Assembly: GCA_052390115.1 (NCBI GenBank)
Contig: JBQTHE010000034.1
Location: forward strand, 1-64,000
Direction: 5' to 3'
Source of the DNA: GCA-003244245 sp052390115
GTDB lineage: Bacteria > Actinomycetota > Actinomycetes > Mycobacteriales > Pseudonocardiaceae
Length of the DNA: 64,000 bases
The translations under genes and the position numbers were made by a program. Under the pieces are notes generated by a model. It searched no databases, had not been told where the DNA came from, and worked only from the letters and a program-made list of their open reading frames with translations. Below are positions 9,645-18,382 of the stretch, one piece after another; the first letter of the stretch is position 1; each line of letters opens with the position of its first letter.

Positions 9645-12600
9645 TCAGCCCGCGACCAATCTCCGCGACGTCATCTCCGGCAGTGGGCGCGCCCGGACAC
9701 CGATCTCTGCCATCCGGCGAACGTAGCTCTGATAGTGCCGGCGTGCCTCGCCGAGGCGACCCGCGTCAAACAGGATTCCGACCAGGCTCAGATGGATCTC
9801 CTCGTCGTAGCAGTCCTGCCGGAGCAGGCGCAGCGTGCACCGGACGGCCGCGTCGGTATCACCAGCGTCGCGCAGCCGGGCAGACAATGCCCGAAGCACG
9901 GCTATGTGGGTGGCCCGGACCTCTTCGGCCAGCCCCACAGCCCACTCCTGATAGGGGTCATCTTCGAGGAAATCCCCAGTATGGGCGACAACTGCGGCCT
10001 CAAGTCGCGCAGTCGCATCCGGCTGCGCCGCCCGGTCTGCGTGGAGGGCAGCAGTGGCTCGGGTAAGGAAGTCCTCGACGTCGACCCTGACCTGGGCGCG
10101 GTTCAACGACACCGCGCCGCCAGTGGTGACCAACGGGCCCTCACCGTCGGGGTTGGGCTGCAACACATCGCGGATCGTGGACAGCAGCACCGAGAGCCGA
10201 TTGCCGGCCACGGCCGGGCCCACCTCCGGCCACAACAGCTCCATCAGCTGATCACGGGGGGTCGGTCGGCGCCGCGCAACCAGGATCTTCAACAGATCCC
10301 GGGCTTTTCTCGACTTCCAATCGATCGTCCGGACCGTAATCCGGTCCCGGATGACCCGGAACGCGCCGAGCGTCTGGACGAAGACCGCCGGCGCGGACCG
10401 GACCAGCACGCCCAGCGGCCCGGCGGTCCGCCGCGACCCGACGTCGACGCCATGCGCCCGAAGCGTCTGGTCCGCGACATCAGCGTCGATGCGGGCCTCG
10501 GGTTCACCGATACGGGCAGCCACCACTCTGGTTGCGGCCTCCTCAAGGCGACACCCCGCCTCCTGCCAGATGTCGATCGCCTCTCGGAGCGGGCCTGCGT
10601 CCATGGCGGGATCGCTGGAGGCCAGCACACCCAGGGTGATTGCCTCGGCCAGTCCTGGGTTGTCCCGCCGTTGCCGCGCGGCCACGGCCGCCCGATCGGC
10701 ATCCGCCGAAGCGCGCTGCCGGTCACCACCCATCAACTCGACCCAACCGCGGGTCAACAATGCCGGAACCTTTCGAAGTCCCTCACCCAAGGCCACCGCC
10801 CGGTCCGCAAGCTCACGAGCTAGCTCCAGGTCATCAGTCGCGCTGATGCGAGCGAGGCCGATCAACGCCGAACTGAGACCGAACACATCGTGTCGCGGCT
10901 CTGCCAGGGTCAGGGCATTCTCGTACGCTGCCCGGGCCCGCACCAGCTGGCCTCTGGTCCGGTGCAGGTCGCCGAGGCCGCACAGTGGCCACGCCATGAA
11001 TCGCGAGCTGATCCGCTCAAAGAGGTCGATCGCCGTGGCGAAGTCACCCGCCGCCGCTTCCAGCATGCCGAGGCGCCCGCAGGCCCGGCCGCGGGTGGTC
11101 AGCGCATGCGCGACGAGAAAAGGGTCCTCGCATTGCTCGCTGAGGCTCAACACGATCTGACAGTCAGCCAGCGCTTGGCGGGGCGCACCCATTTCGAACT
11201 GGTGGAATGCCCGGCAAGCGCGAATCCACATCAGCTGGAGCAGTTCGTCGTTCGCCGCGGCACTGCGGAGCGCATCGGTGCGGTGGGCTTCGGCTTGCCG
11301 CCAGTCACCCTCGGCAGCCGCGAGGAGCGCGTAGACGTGGTGGACACCCGACCATGCGCGTGGCTCGCCGCACCGTTGGGCGGCGGCCCGTGCTCGGATC
11401 GCCACCTTCCGCAGACTCACCAGGTCACCGGTCATCCGGTATGCGCTCGCCGACAGCGCCAGCACCCGCGTCTCGTCGAGGGTGTCCTCCCGGTCCAGCC
11501 GGGCCCGCATGGTCAGCGCTTGGACCTCGTCGAACTCACCCTGGGCGAAAGCGACCAGGCCGACCCGCCAGGCCAGCGCGGGCTCCAGCTCGTCTTGATC
11601 GTGGCCGGCGTGGTGAAAGTGCTGCCGCGCCTGCGTCCACTGTCCCCGCACCTGCTGCGCCTGTCCCAGAACTCGTTGGATCCGCGGGTCGTCGAGGTAC
11701 TCGGCGGGCAATCCGGCAGCCTGCAACACGGCGTCGGGTTGGCCGCGCTCCACCATCGCGCCGCCGTGATCGACCAGGAGCGAGGCGCACGCGGCATGAT
11801 CACCCGCTGCGAGCAGATGCCGCAGGGCGTCAGCCTGTGCCCCCCGCCCGATGCACTCATCGGCTGCCGTCACGTGCAACGCTCTGCGCTCACTCGGGGA
11901 CTGCGTCGCCTCGTGTTCGAAGTAGTCACGCAACGGGCGCACCAGCGACCAGCCGGCGTTGCCATTCCCGCTGCGCCGCACCAGTCCCTGGCGGCTCAGC
12001 TCGGCGAGCGCGGTCGTCGGATCATTGCGTCCGCACGCTGTCTGCGTCGTGGTTCCGATCTCGCCGAAAATCACCAACCTGCGCAGCAACTGCTGGACCC
12101 ACTCGGGCGCAGCGTCGATGACCTCCTCGGCCAGGTAGCCATGGAAGCGCTCTCCCGGGCGGGACAACTGTCCCAGTGCGGCCAGGCGCTGATCCGTCGC
12201 GACCACCCGCAGCAGCTCAACAGCGCTGCGCACGGCCGCGGGCCAACCGCCGGTGTGCTCCCATACCTGCCTCGACAGACCAGCCGGACCCCTTCCCACG
12301 GTCATGCGCAGGAGCGCCTCGACATCGGCAACGTCGAAGGCGAGGTCCGGCGCGTGGATCTCCGCGACCAGACCGCGGCCCCGCAACCGCTGCAGGGAGA
12401 ACGGGGGCTCACGTCGGGATACCAGCACCAGACACAGCCCGGCCGGGGCTTGCCGGCACAGACTCTCGACGACGGCCGCCGCGCCGCTGCCCGGCTGCAG
12501 CACATGCAGATCGTCGATGACCAGAACGAGATCCTTGTTCAGGACGCTGTGCAACCAGGTGCAGATAGCCTCAACCGAGGACCCCACCTGGTCGGTGTTC

Positions 12601-12866
12601 ACGGGCGCCGAGACGTGGGTCCGCAATGTCGTGAACAGGCTGACCAGCAGGCGATCCGCATCCGCCTCGTGGTCCTCGTACCGTAGCCATGCGGTCGGGC
12701 GGCTGCGCGACCACGCCGCCACCGCCGTGGTCTTGCCCCAGCCGGCTGCGCCGATCACCAAACAGATCCGGCGCTTCGCAGCGCGATCCAGGAGCTCGTC
12801 AACCGACGGACGTACGACTAGCTCGGAAGCCGGCCCAGACAAGTTCAGCTCAGCAGACGACGCCAC
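9645..12866 (-). CDS. Large ATPase-TPR-SARP transcriptional activator
   Basis: A 1,073-residue regulator. Residues ~20-330 form a MalT/STAND-type NTPase (Walker A GAAGWGKTT at ~39-47, Walker B LVLVIDD at ~113-119). Residues ~380-780 are helical TPR-like repeats. From ~829 comes an OmpR-like winged helix (LGAFRV, then SRKARDLLKILVARR) and then a bacterial transcriptional activator domain to the C terminus, which together make a SARP module. AfsR places its SARP module first, so the order here is reversed. The start is GTG. It follows the lasso genes in the same orientation with a 258-bp gap. The lasso promoter carries SARP-type repeats, so it is the obvious candidate activator. The NTPase and TPR part would sense a ligand or partner. 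Confidence 0.88.
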   Translation of the reverse strand: MASSAELNLSGPASELVVRPSVDELLDRAAKRRICLVIGAAGWGKTTAVAAWSRSRPTAWLRYEDHEADADRLLVSLFTTLRTHVSAPVNTDQVGSSVEAICTWLHSVLNKDLVLVIDDLHVLQPGSGAAAVVESLCRQAPAGLCLVLVSRREPPFSLQRLRGRGLVAEIHAPDLAFDVADVEALLRMTVGRGPAGLSRQVWEHTGGWPAAVRSAVELLRVVATDQRLAALGQLSRPGERFHGYLAEEVIDAAPEWVQQLLRRLVIFGEIGTTTQTACGRNDPTTALAELSRQGLVRRSGNGNAGWSLVRPLRDYFEHEATQSPSERRALHVTAADECIGRGAQADALRHLLAAGDHAACASLLVDHGGAMVERGQPDAVLQAAGLPAEYLDDPRIQRVLGQAQQVRGQWTQARQHFHHAGHDQDELEPALAWRVGLVAFAQGEFDEVQALTMRARLDREDTLDETRVLALSASAYRMTGDLVSLRKVAIRARAAAQRCGEPRAWSGVHHVYALLAAAEGDWRQAEAHRTDALRSAAANDELLQLMWIRACRAFHQFEMGAPRQALADCQIVLSLSEQCEDPFLVAHALTTRGRACGRLGMLEAAAGDFATAIDLFERISSRFMAWPLCGLGDLHRTRGQLVRARAAYENALTLAEPRHDVFGLSSALIGLARISATDDLELARELADRAVALGEGLRKVPALLTRGWVELMGGDRQRASADADRAAVAARQRRDNPGLAEAITLGVLASSDPAMDAGPLREAIDIWQEAGCRLEEAATRVVAARIGEPEARIDADVADQTLRAHGVDVGSRRTAGPLGVLVRSAPAVFVQTLGAFRVIRDRITVRTIDWKSRKARDLLKILVARRRPTPRDQLMELLWPEVGPAVAGNRLSVLLSTIRDVLQPNPDGEGPLVTTGGAVSLNRAQVRVDVEDFLTRATAALHADRAAQPDATARLEAAVVAHTGDFLEDDPYQEWAVGLAEEVRATHIAVLRALSARLRDAGDTDAAVRCTLRLLRQDCYDEEIHLSLVGILFDAGRLGEARRHYQSYVRRMAEIGVRARPLPEMTSRRLVAG

Positions 12867-12939
12867 CTAATGGCACCCGCTGGTCTCGCGAGCTCCGCAT
12901 CGACCGTGGTCAGGGCTACCGTCGTAGACGACCAGTCGC

Positions 12940-12955
12940 ATTTCGTAGTCGAAAT
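12940..12955. promoter_or_regulatory. Inverted repeat upstream of the large regulator
   Basis: Six-base arms ATTTCG and CGAAAT flank TAGT, 74-89 bp upstream of the regulator start. The size suits a small operator, perhaps for autoregulation. No binding protein can be named. Confidence 0.35.
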
Positions 12956-13124
12956 CGTACCCGTCTGAGTTGATCGAGTACCTATGTGGGGGATAGTCAG
13001 GGACCACCAGTGCACAGTACCTCGACTTCTCCGAGTTTAAACCTTTTGAAGGTCTCGCTGCTCAGCGTCAGCAGCGCACACCGGGGGTAGCCCACCTCGA
13101 GGCAGCACGCCGGGACGGAGCAGG

Positions 13125-14906
13125 TCACCTCGCGAGGAGCTGGGTGGCGGCGAGGTTGCGGTAGAGGTCATCGGAAGCCACCAGTTCGGCGTGGGTCCCG
13201 TTTGCCCGTGTCCGCCCGGAGGCCATCACCACGATCTTTTGAGCGCTGGTGACAGTAGAGAGCCGGTGAGCGATGACGATGACGGTGGTGGTCTGGGTGA
13301 TGTCAGCCAGCACTTGCCGCAACGCGGACTCGTTCATGGCGTCGAGTTGGGAGGTGGCTTCATCAAGTAGCAGCAGGCGAGGAGTACGCAGCAGCGCACG
13401 GGCGATGGCGATTCGCTGGCGTTCGCCGCCGGAGAGTGTGGTGCCGCGGTGGCCGATCGCAGTGTCCAACCCGTCGGGTAGGCGTTCGAGCAGCTCCATC
13501 AGTCGGGTGCGGGCCATGGCGGCGCGCATCTCGTCGTCGGTCGCGAGTGGGGCCGCGTAGCGCAGGTTGTCGCGGAGGGTTCCGGCCAGGATCGGCGCCT
13601 CCTGCTCGACGTATCCGATGGTGCTGCGCAACTCGGCGAGCGGCCAGTGGGCGATATCACGGCCATCGAGGGTGATGACACCGCGTTCGGGATCGTAGAA
13701 GCGCTGCAGCAGGGCGAAGACGGTGGTCTTGCCGGCACCGGACGGACCGACGATCGCCGTCATCCCACCGGGCACGGCCGCGAAGGTCACGTGGTTGTGC
13801 GCCAGCGGCGAGTTGTCCTGGTAGCGGAAGCAGACGTCGCGGAAAGCAACCGATGCGGGGGCCGGGGCGGAGCACCCATCGGGCGGGGCGGCGGCATTGC
13901 TGCCTGCCGGTGGCTCTCCGGGGAGCTTCTCCACCTCGCGGATCCGTCGTACCGCGGCGAGACCGACGTGCAGCTGGGTAGCCGCCTCGACGAGGGCCCC
14001 GATCGGATCGACGAGGTAGAAGAGGTAGAGCAGGAACGCGATCAGGGCGGACACCGTGAGCGCGCCGGTGGCTACCCTGGCGCCGCCGACGCCGAGGACG
14101 ACCAGGAAGGACAGCTGGACTGCGAGCCCGGCGGGGATGCCCGCCAACGCTGTCCAACGCGCCACCTCGACCCCGTGCCGGTAAGCCGTGCGCGCCGCCT
14201 CGGTGATCTCGGCGAGTTCCCGCTGCTCGGCTCCGCTGGCCTTGACTGTGCGAAACGCCCCGAGGGCGCGCTCCAGCACCGAGCCCATCTCGCCGACGGC
14301 GGCCTGGGACCGTTCGGTCGCAGACGAGATGCGGGACATCACCAGCGCGACGGTGCCGCCGACCACAACGACCACAGCGAGCGTCAACCCGAGCAGCATC
14401 ACGTCCAGCGTGGCCATCAGCACGATCGCACCGAGCAGGGTGAAGACCGCGTTCACCCCCCCGACCAGGCTGTGGGTGCAGACGTTGCGCAGCAGCGTGG
14501 TGTCGGAGGTGACCCGGGAGAGCAGGTCACCGGGCTTGAGGCGGTCGAGCGTCCCGACCCGCAGCCGCAGCATCCGCGAGATCAGTCGCACCCGGGCGGC
14601 CAGCACCACGGTCTCCGCGGTGCGCTCCAGCACGTACTTTCCTGCGGCCGAAACACCGGCGCTCGCGACGACCAGCCCGGTCAGGATCAGCAGCGGCTCG
14701 ACCAGGGAACGCCGTTGGCTCAGCGCGTCGATGACTGCCTTGGCCACCAGCGGCTGAGCCAACCCCGCGGCACTGCCGATCAGGCCCAGCACGGCTCCGC
14801 CGACGAGGACCCGGCTGTGCGGCCGGACGTGGCCGAGCAGTGCCCGCCACGGCGCGACCTCCCGGATGGCGAGCGGGTCTGGCCGTCGCGCCGCGGGTAT
14901 CTGCAT
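13125..14906 (-). CDS. Lasso peptide ABC exporter (D protein)
   Basis: A 593-residue half-transporter with a six-helix membrane domain in the first ~320 residues and a nucleotide-binding domain after it. Walker A is GPSGAGKTT, the signature LSGGERQRIAIARALL and Walker B RLLLLDEATSQLD. Proteins of this type (D proteins) export the mature lasso peptide and often give immunity. It is the last gene of the A-C-B1-B2-D operon, its ATG following the stop of B2 with no gap. It works as a homodimer in the cytoplasmic membrane. No peptidase C39 domain is present, in keeping with leader removal by B1/B2. Confidence 0.93.
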   Translation of the reverse strand: MQIPAARRPDPLAIREVAPWRALLGHVRPHSRVLVGGAVLGLIGSAAGLAQPLVAKAVIDALSQRRSLVEPLLILTGLVVASAGVSAAGKYVLERTAETVVLAARVRLISRMLRLRVGTLDRLKPGDLLSRVTSDTTLLRNVCTHSLVGGVNAVFTLLGAIVLMATLDVMLLGLTLAVVVVVGGTVALVMSRISSATERSQAAVGEMGSVLERALGAFRTVKASGAEQRELAEITEAARTAYRHGVEVARWTALAGIPAGLAVQLSFLVVLGVGGARVATGALTVSALIAFLLYLFYLVDPIGALVEAATQLHVGLAAVRRIREVEKLPGEPPAGSNAAAPPDGCSAPAPASVAFRDVCFRYQDNSPLAHNHVTFAAVPGGMTAIVGPSGAGKTTVFALLQRFYDPERGVITLDGRDIAHWPLAELRSTIGYVEQEAPILAGTLRDNLRYAAPLATDDEMRAAMARTRLMELLERLPDGLDTAIGHRGTTLSGGERQRIAIARALLRTPRLLLLDEATSQLDAMNESALRQVLADITQTTTVIVIAHRLSTVTSAQKIVVMASGRTRANGTHAELVASDDLYRNLAATQLLAR

Positions 14907-15323
14907 TCAGGGCACTCTGAAGAAGGTGCGGAAGTAGTCGACCGGGTACTCCTCGCCGACCGGAGCTCCGTCCGCCTCCACCCAGGCGTGGGCGCCGAAC
15001 GGTGCGAGCGTCCGCGCCCCGACACACCAGGTCGGCCACTGGCCGCGCAGCCGGCACAGCAGGATCGTGGCCAGCGATCGGGGCAGGCACCCCTCCCGTC
15101 CAGCACACGCCAGGCTCACCGCCACCACGGCGTCCCGGGCCGCCTTGGCCTGGGCGTAGCTGGCCGGCCGGGCTCCCGGGCGAAGCCAACCCAGCACGGT
15201 GCGGATCCGGCGGGGGGACTGGCGGGCCAGCAGCCGGGCGACGCCTACCGCCAGCCGGGTCAGGATCCGCAGCCGAAGCGGCACAGCACGGGGATGGTAG
15301 AAAACAGCCTCCGGTACGGTCAT
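14907..15323 (-). CDS. Lasso peptide leader peptidase (B2)
   Basis: A 138-residue transglutaminase-like cysteine protease that cuts the leader from the lasso precursor. The catalytic triad is visible: Cys in EGCLPRSLA, His in GAHAWVEADG and Asp in YPVDYF. Length and motifs are normal for stand-alone B2 proteins of actinobacteria, where the recognition domain (B1) is separate. It starts 14 bp after the B1 stop. The precursor has Thr-Gly just before the predicted cut site, as this family requires. Confidence 0.95.
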   Translation of the reverse strand: MTVPEAVFYHPRAVPLRLRILTRLAVGVARLLARQSPRRIRTVLGWLRPGARPASYAQAKAARDAVVAVSLACAGREGCLPRSLATILLCRLRGQWPTWCVGARTLAPFGAHAWVEADGAPVGEEYPVDYFRTFFRVP

Positions 15324-15337
15324 CTGGATTCTCCTAC

Positions 15338-15595
15338 CTACTTCTCGACCAGTCCCGCCGAGCGCAGTTCATCAACCAGCTGCGTGACGTCGAGGCTCGC
15401 GGTCTCGAGATCCACCGCGTGCTGCTCCGCAAGTGCCTGTGCCGCCTGTACGACGGTTCCGCCGCCCAGCAACGTCTGCAGGATGAGAGCACCGGTCGGA
15501 TTGAGGTTCCAGTACTGGCCGTGGTCCTCGTCGAGGAGTGCGATTCCATAGTCGACTTCGGCGGTGGATACGCCATTACGCAGTTTGAGTGCCAT
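15338..15595 (-). CDS. Lasso peptide RRE protein (B1, PqqD-like)
   Basis: An 85-residue PqqD-fold protein, the RiPP recognition element that binds the precursor leader and brings it to B2 and the cyclase. It has the typical LLDEDHGQYWNLNPTGALIL segment and a conserved C-terminal helix. Its start lies 20 bp inside the 3' end of the cyclase gene, implying translational coupling. The leader it should bind has the Y-x-x-P-x-L motif. Confidence 0.93.
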   Translation of the reverse strand: MALKLRNGVSTAEVDYGIALLDEDHGQYWNLNPTGALILQTLLGGGTVVQAAQALAEQHAVDLETASLDVTQLVDELRSAGLVEK

Positions 15596-17438
15596 GTGCC
15601 TTCTCCCTCAGCTCGCCAACGGTCGCTCTTTCGAGCCTGCGTAGCCACATCTCGCACGCCGCGGTCTGATACAACGCATTGAATTCGAGAGCTGGCGGCA
15701 GCGGCCGGCTACACACCTCGCGCAGTGCGTCCGCGTCGATCAGACCCAGCCGGGCCAGCCGGGAGTCCTCGCACAGCGCCAGCAACTCGTCGCGGTGTTC
15801 CCGCAACCCTATTTCCACTTCATGCGAGCCCTCGTCCTTGGTTTGGCGGGTCAGGCTCTCGTCGGGCACGATGCCGCGCATTGCCTCGGTGATGAGCGGC
15901 TTGTACTGCCAGGGCGTGATCCTGTCCTGTGGCCGGACCGCCAGGCCCGCCTCGATCACCCGGTCGTCGTAGAACGGGGCAGCGAGTGCAGTACCGAGCC
16001 GGGAGGCGCTCTGGCCCAGTTGCCGCACGGTGCGAGAGATACTTCGCATTCCTTCCAACTCGACGTGCTGTCCGCGTGTGTGCGCCAGTGCCTCGGCGCT
16101 AGGAGCCACAGCGCGGATCAGCTCTCGCACGGCCCCGACCGCGTCCGACGTCGCCCACGGGGGCAACCGTGGAGGTGTACCCCAGTCCAGTGTCGGGGTC
16201 CACTCGGGGGCCGGTAGCGCGGTGAGCTGGTCAGGGATCCGGGCGAGCCACGCGCGGTAGGAGCGCTTGCCCGCCAACTGCCGCAGCGCTTCGCGGTATC
16301 GCCAGGCGCGTTGAGTAGCGAAACCACGCGCGTGCCGCAGCGCCATCGCGGGGTGGGTACGCACCATCGCGTGCAGGTGTGCCGGTGAGCCTGCCAGCAG
16401 CTCGTCGCCGCCGAACCCGGTGAGATGCAGCCGCGATCCCCGGGTCGCGGCCAACCGCGGGATGGCAAGCCACCGGCTGAGATGAACGGCGGCCGGGCAC
16501 GGCTCGTCGAAGCAGTCGTCCATGTCCCGCAGGCCGTGGTACACCATCGGTAACTGGTCCCCGGCAATCACGTGGTGCTCGAAGTTTGCCGATGCGGCGA
16601 CTGTTCGGCGCGCATATGTCACGTCGCTGCCCATGGGATCCCGGCCGTCCGCGGTGTAGGCGACCACCGTCGCGTCACGCCGAGCAGCCAGACAGCACAC
16701 CGAGGTGGAATCCAAGCCACCTAGGTCAGCGCTGACCAGGTTCCGACCCCGAACCCGGGAGTCGACTGCGGCCGAGAGGGCCTCCCGCAACGTCCGCGCG
16801 CCCTCGGCCATCGGTACCACCGGCGCTGGAGGAGACCACCACGGGACCGTCCGCTGCGGGCTGCCGCCGCCGAGCACCAGGTAGTGGGTGGTCGGCAGGA
16901 CGCTCACTCCGCGCCACACCGGCTCACCCCCCACCGGGTACAGCGCGGACGAGTTGAGTAGATGGACCGCCAGCCGCTGCTCGTCGAGCTTCGCGCCGAG
17001 CAGGTCGGCTAGCACGTCGGCGCGGTCAGCGGCCACGCTGACGGTACCTACCGTGGCGTGGAACACCCGTCGAAGACCGGTGACCGTTCCTTGGATTCGT
17101 ACCCGTCCGGCGACGGACGCGGCCAGATGGGAACTTCCGACGAGAGACGCGGCCAACCGATCGAGGCCGGCGACCGCGTCCACCCGGTTGGCGATGGTGG
17201 TGAGCTCGCCGGTGGTGACCGCGTGTTGACCGATGACCGCGATCTTGACCTGGCCTGCCTGACCGACTGCCAGGGCATCATCGGCCCAGCGACCGAGCAG
17301 CCAGGGCCGACCGGATGGGTGGCTGACCTCCTGTGTCGCCCGATCACGCAGCGCAGCAGCGATTGAGGCGGCCGAAACGGAGTCCGGAAGGACGACGAAC
17401 CAAAGCGGCACCTCTTCGGAACCGGTACAATCGATCAT
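15576..17438 (-). CDS. Lasso peptide macrolactam synthetase (C, asparagine synthase-like)
   Basis: A 620-residue asparagine-synthetase homologue. The N-terminal ~200 residues are a degenerate glutaminase-like domain without the catalytic N-terminal Cys. The C-terminal synthetase domain has the PP-loop SADLGGLDSTS and the downstream FGGDELLAG motif. It adenylates the Asp/Glu side chain of the core and closes the ring with the N-terminal amine; the predicted acceptor here is Glu8. GAGGAAAGG lies just upstream of the ATG. A strong hairpin in the 163-bp gap separates it from the precursor gene. Confidence 0.95.
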   Translation of the reverse strand: MIDCTGSEEVPLWFVVLPDSVSAASIAAALRDRATQEVSHPSGRPWLLGRWADDALAVGQAGQVKIAVIGQHAVTTGELTTIANRVDAVAGLDRLAASLVGSSHLAASVAGRVRIQGTVTGLRRVFHATVGTVSVAADRADVLADLLGAKLDEQRLAVHLLNSSALYPVGGEPVWRGVSVLPTTHYLVLGGGSPQRTVPWWSPPAPVVPMAEGARTLREALSAAVDSRVRGRNLVSADLGGLDSTSVCCLAARRDATVVAYTADGRDPMGSDVTYARRTVAASANFEHHVIAGDQLPMVYHGLRDMDDCFDEPCPAAVHLSRWLAIPRLAATRGSRLHLTGFGGDELLAGSPAHLHAMVRTHPAMALRHARGFATQRAWRYREALRQLAGKRSYRAWLARIPDQLTALPAPEWTPTLDWGTPPRLPPWATSDAVGAVRELIRAVAPSAEALAHTRGQHVELEGMRSISRTVRQLGQSASRLGTALAAPFYDDRVIEAGLAVRPQDRITPWQYKPLITEAMRGIVPDESLTRQTKDEGSHEVEIGLREHRDELLALCEDSRLARLGLIDADALREVCSRPLPPALEFNALYQTAACEMWLRRLERATVGELREKAHGTQTA

Positions 17439-17482
17439 GTCTCGTGACCTTTCCTCGACGCCACAACCTGGTGATACGAGCC

Positions 17483-17524
17483 CGGGTGGCGGTGGGAAAG
17501 GAATGCTTTACCCACCACCACCCG
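17483..17524 (-). terminator. Intercistronic hairpin between lasso precursor and cyclase
   Basis: A 14-bp stem (17483-17496 pairing with 17511-17524, one G-T pair) closes a 14-nt loop. There is no T-run, so it is more likely a partial terminator or 3' stabiliser that keeps precursor mRNA more abundant than the enzyme mRNA, a common arrangement in RiPP operons. Confidence 0.7.
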
Positions 17525-17601
17525 CGGTCCTCCCAGAGCTGACTAGCCAGGACGGCTCACACGGCCGACACAACCACGTCACGCTCGGGACTGTTTGGAG
17601 G

Positions 17602-17712
17602 TCAGAGGCTGAACCGCAGGGGGATCAACCGCTCCGGACCCCTGTTGGTGCCCAGGCCGGTCTTACGGAAAGAGCAGGTCAGGTGCAGGGTCGGACGCTC
17701 GTACGTACGCAT
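17602..17712 (-). CDS. Lasso peptide precursor (A)
   Basis: A 36-codon ORF ahead of the cyclase gene with GAGAGG 8 nt before the ATG. The 19-residue leader has Y4-E-R-P7-T-L9, matching the Y-x-x-P-x-L motif read by B1 proteins, and ends in Thr18-Gly19, so Thr sits at the required -2 position. The predicted 17-residue core is LGTNRGPERLIPLRFSL, with Glu8 as ring acceptor for an eight-residue ring Leu1-Glu8 and a nine-residue tail. Leu1 is less common than Gly1. Three arginines make the peptide basic. The threaded product should have a monoisotopic mass of about 1920.11 Da. Confidence 0.9.
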   Translation of the reverse strand: MRTYERPTLHLTCSFRKTGLGTNRGPERLIPLRFSL

Positions 17713-17796
17713 CGATCGTACCTCTCTTCTACTTGTCGAATCGGCACACAACCAGCCAGCCGCAAGCCGCCACCTGGTCGTGCTATTGCAGACCCA

Positions 17797-17850
17797 AAGC
17801 TAGGCGTGGACCCTTCAGGGCTCCTTACAACCTTCTTACGAGGTCCTTAG
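17797..17850 (-). promoter_or_regulatory. SARP-type promoter of the lasso operon
   Basis: On the minus strand the heptamers CTAAGGA, GTAAGAA, GTAAGGA and the looser TGAAGGG start exactly every 11 bp (17850, 17839, 17828, 17817). The last is followed by 8 bp and then TAGCTT (17802-17797), a plausible -10 box. Direct heptamers with 11-bp period and an 8-bp gap to the -10 are the known layout of SARP-dependent promoters. It lies about 85 nt before the precursor ATG. Confidence 0.75.
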
Positions 17851-18102
17851 CTGCGACGTTTGAGTAAACATCAACAACTGCTGACCCCCCACGCACCCAG
17901 GCATGACGTGGCGAGCCGGTCAGCCGGCCAACGCCGGCAGCTCCTCCTCGGCCAGGGCCACCGCGAGGTTGCCGCCGACGTCAACCGGCAAGCCCCGACC
18001 GCGCGGGTAGGCCGCCATCGAGGCCGCCGCTCACCGGCCGCTCACGCAGAACTGTGGCTGCCGGTGCGAGGCTCGCCTACACTCATGAATGTTGAGCCTT
18101 CA

Positions 18103-18119
18103 CAGGAAGTGGGTTCCTG
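18103..18119. promoter_or_regulatory. Inverted repeat in the leader of the small peptide gene
   Basis: Arms CAGGAA and TTCCTG flank GTGGG, 25 bp before the ATG of the small peptide gene. It could be an operator or a leader-RNA hairpin near the ribosome binding site. Confidence 0.35.
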
Positions 18120-18143
18120 GGAAAGAAGATAGAGGGGGATCGT

Positions 18144-18323
18144 ATGAGGATCACGGAGATCTTCGCACTTGGCCGCTATGGCCGCAGCGATGGCTGCTAC
18201 TGCGGGGGTCATTACCACCGCCACGATCATGAAAAGCGCTATCGTCATGGGGGCTACGGCAGGAGGAGCCTGTCCGATCGCGACACCCCCCTAGCGAGGC
18301 TGAAGGGAAGTTCGACCTTCTAG
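18144..18323 (+). CDS. His/Cys/Tyr-rich small peptide, possible RiPP precursor or metal-binding peptide
   Basis: A 59-codon ORF with a very strong ribosome binding site (AGAGGGGGATCGT before the ATG). The N-terminal ten residues (MRITEIFALG) look leader-like. The middle is dense in Gly, Tyr, Cys, His and Arg: GCYCGGHYHRHDHEKRYRHG has two Cys and five His. The tail is basic and polar. It has no membrane segment or signal peptide. It lies between the lasso operon, transcribed away from it, and a HAD phosphatase gene, and ends just before a shared terminator. I do not recognise the family. A modified peptide substrate and a metal-binding peptide are both possible. Confidence 0.6.
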   Translation: MRITEIFALGRYGRSDGCYCGGHYHRHDHEKRYRHGGYGRRSLSDRDTPLARLKGSSTF

Positions 18324-18356
18324 CCTCGTAAGTCGCGGGCGCGGCGAAGTCCCGGT

Positions 18357-18382
18357 ACCGGCGCCCCGCTCGGGGCGCCGGT
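18357..18382. terminator. Bidirectional hairpin terminator
   Basis: A perfect 12-bp GC-rich stem (ACCGGCGCCCCG and its complement) around CT touches the stop codon of the HAD gene and lies 34 bp after the small peptide gene. It would stop both converging transcripts. Confidence 0.8.

Noticed and set aside
13647..15551. 634-codon plus-strand frame antisense to the lasso exporter and B genes
   Set aside because: Low-complexity Arg/Gly/Gln/His product with no family; five lasso genes with full motifs lie on the other strand.
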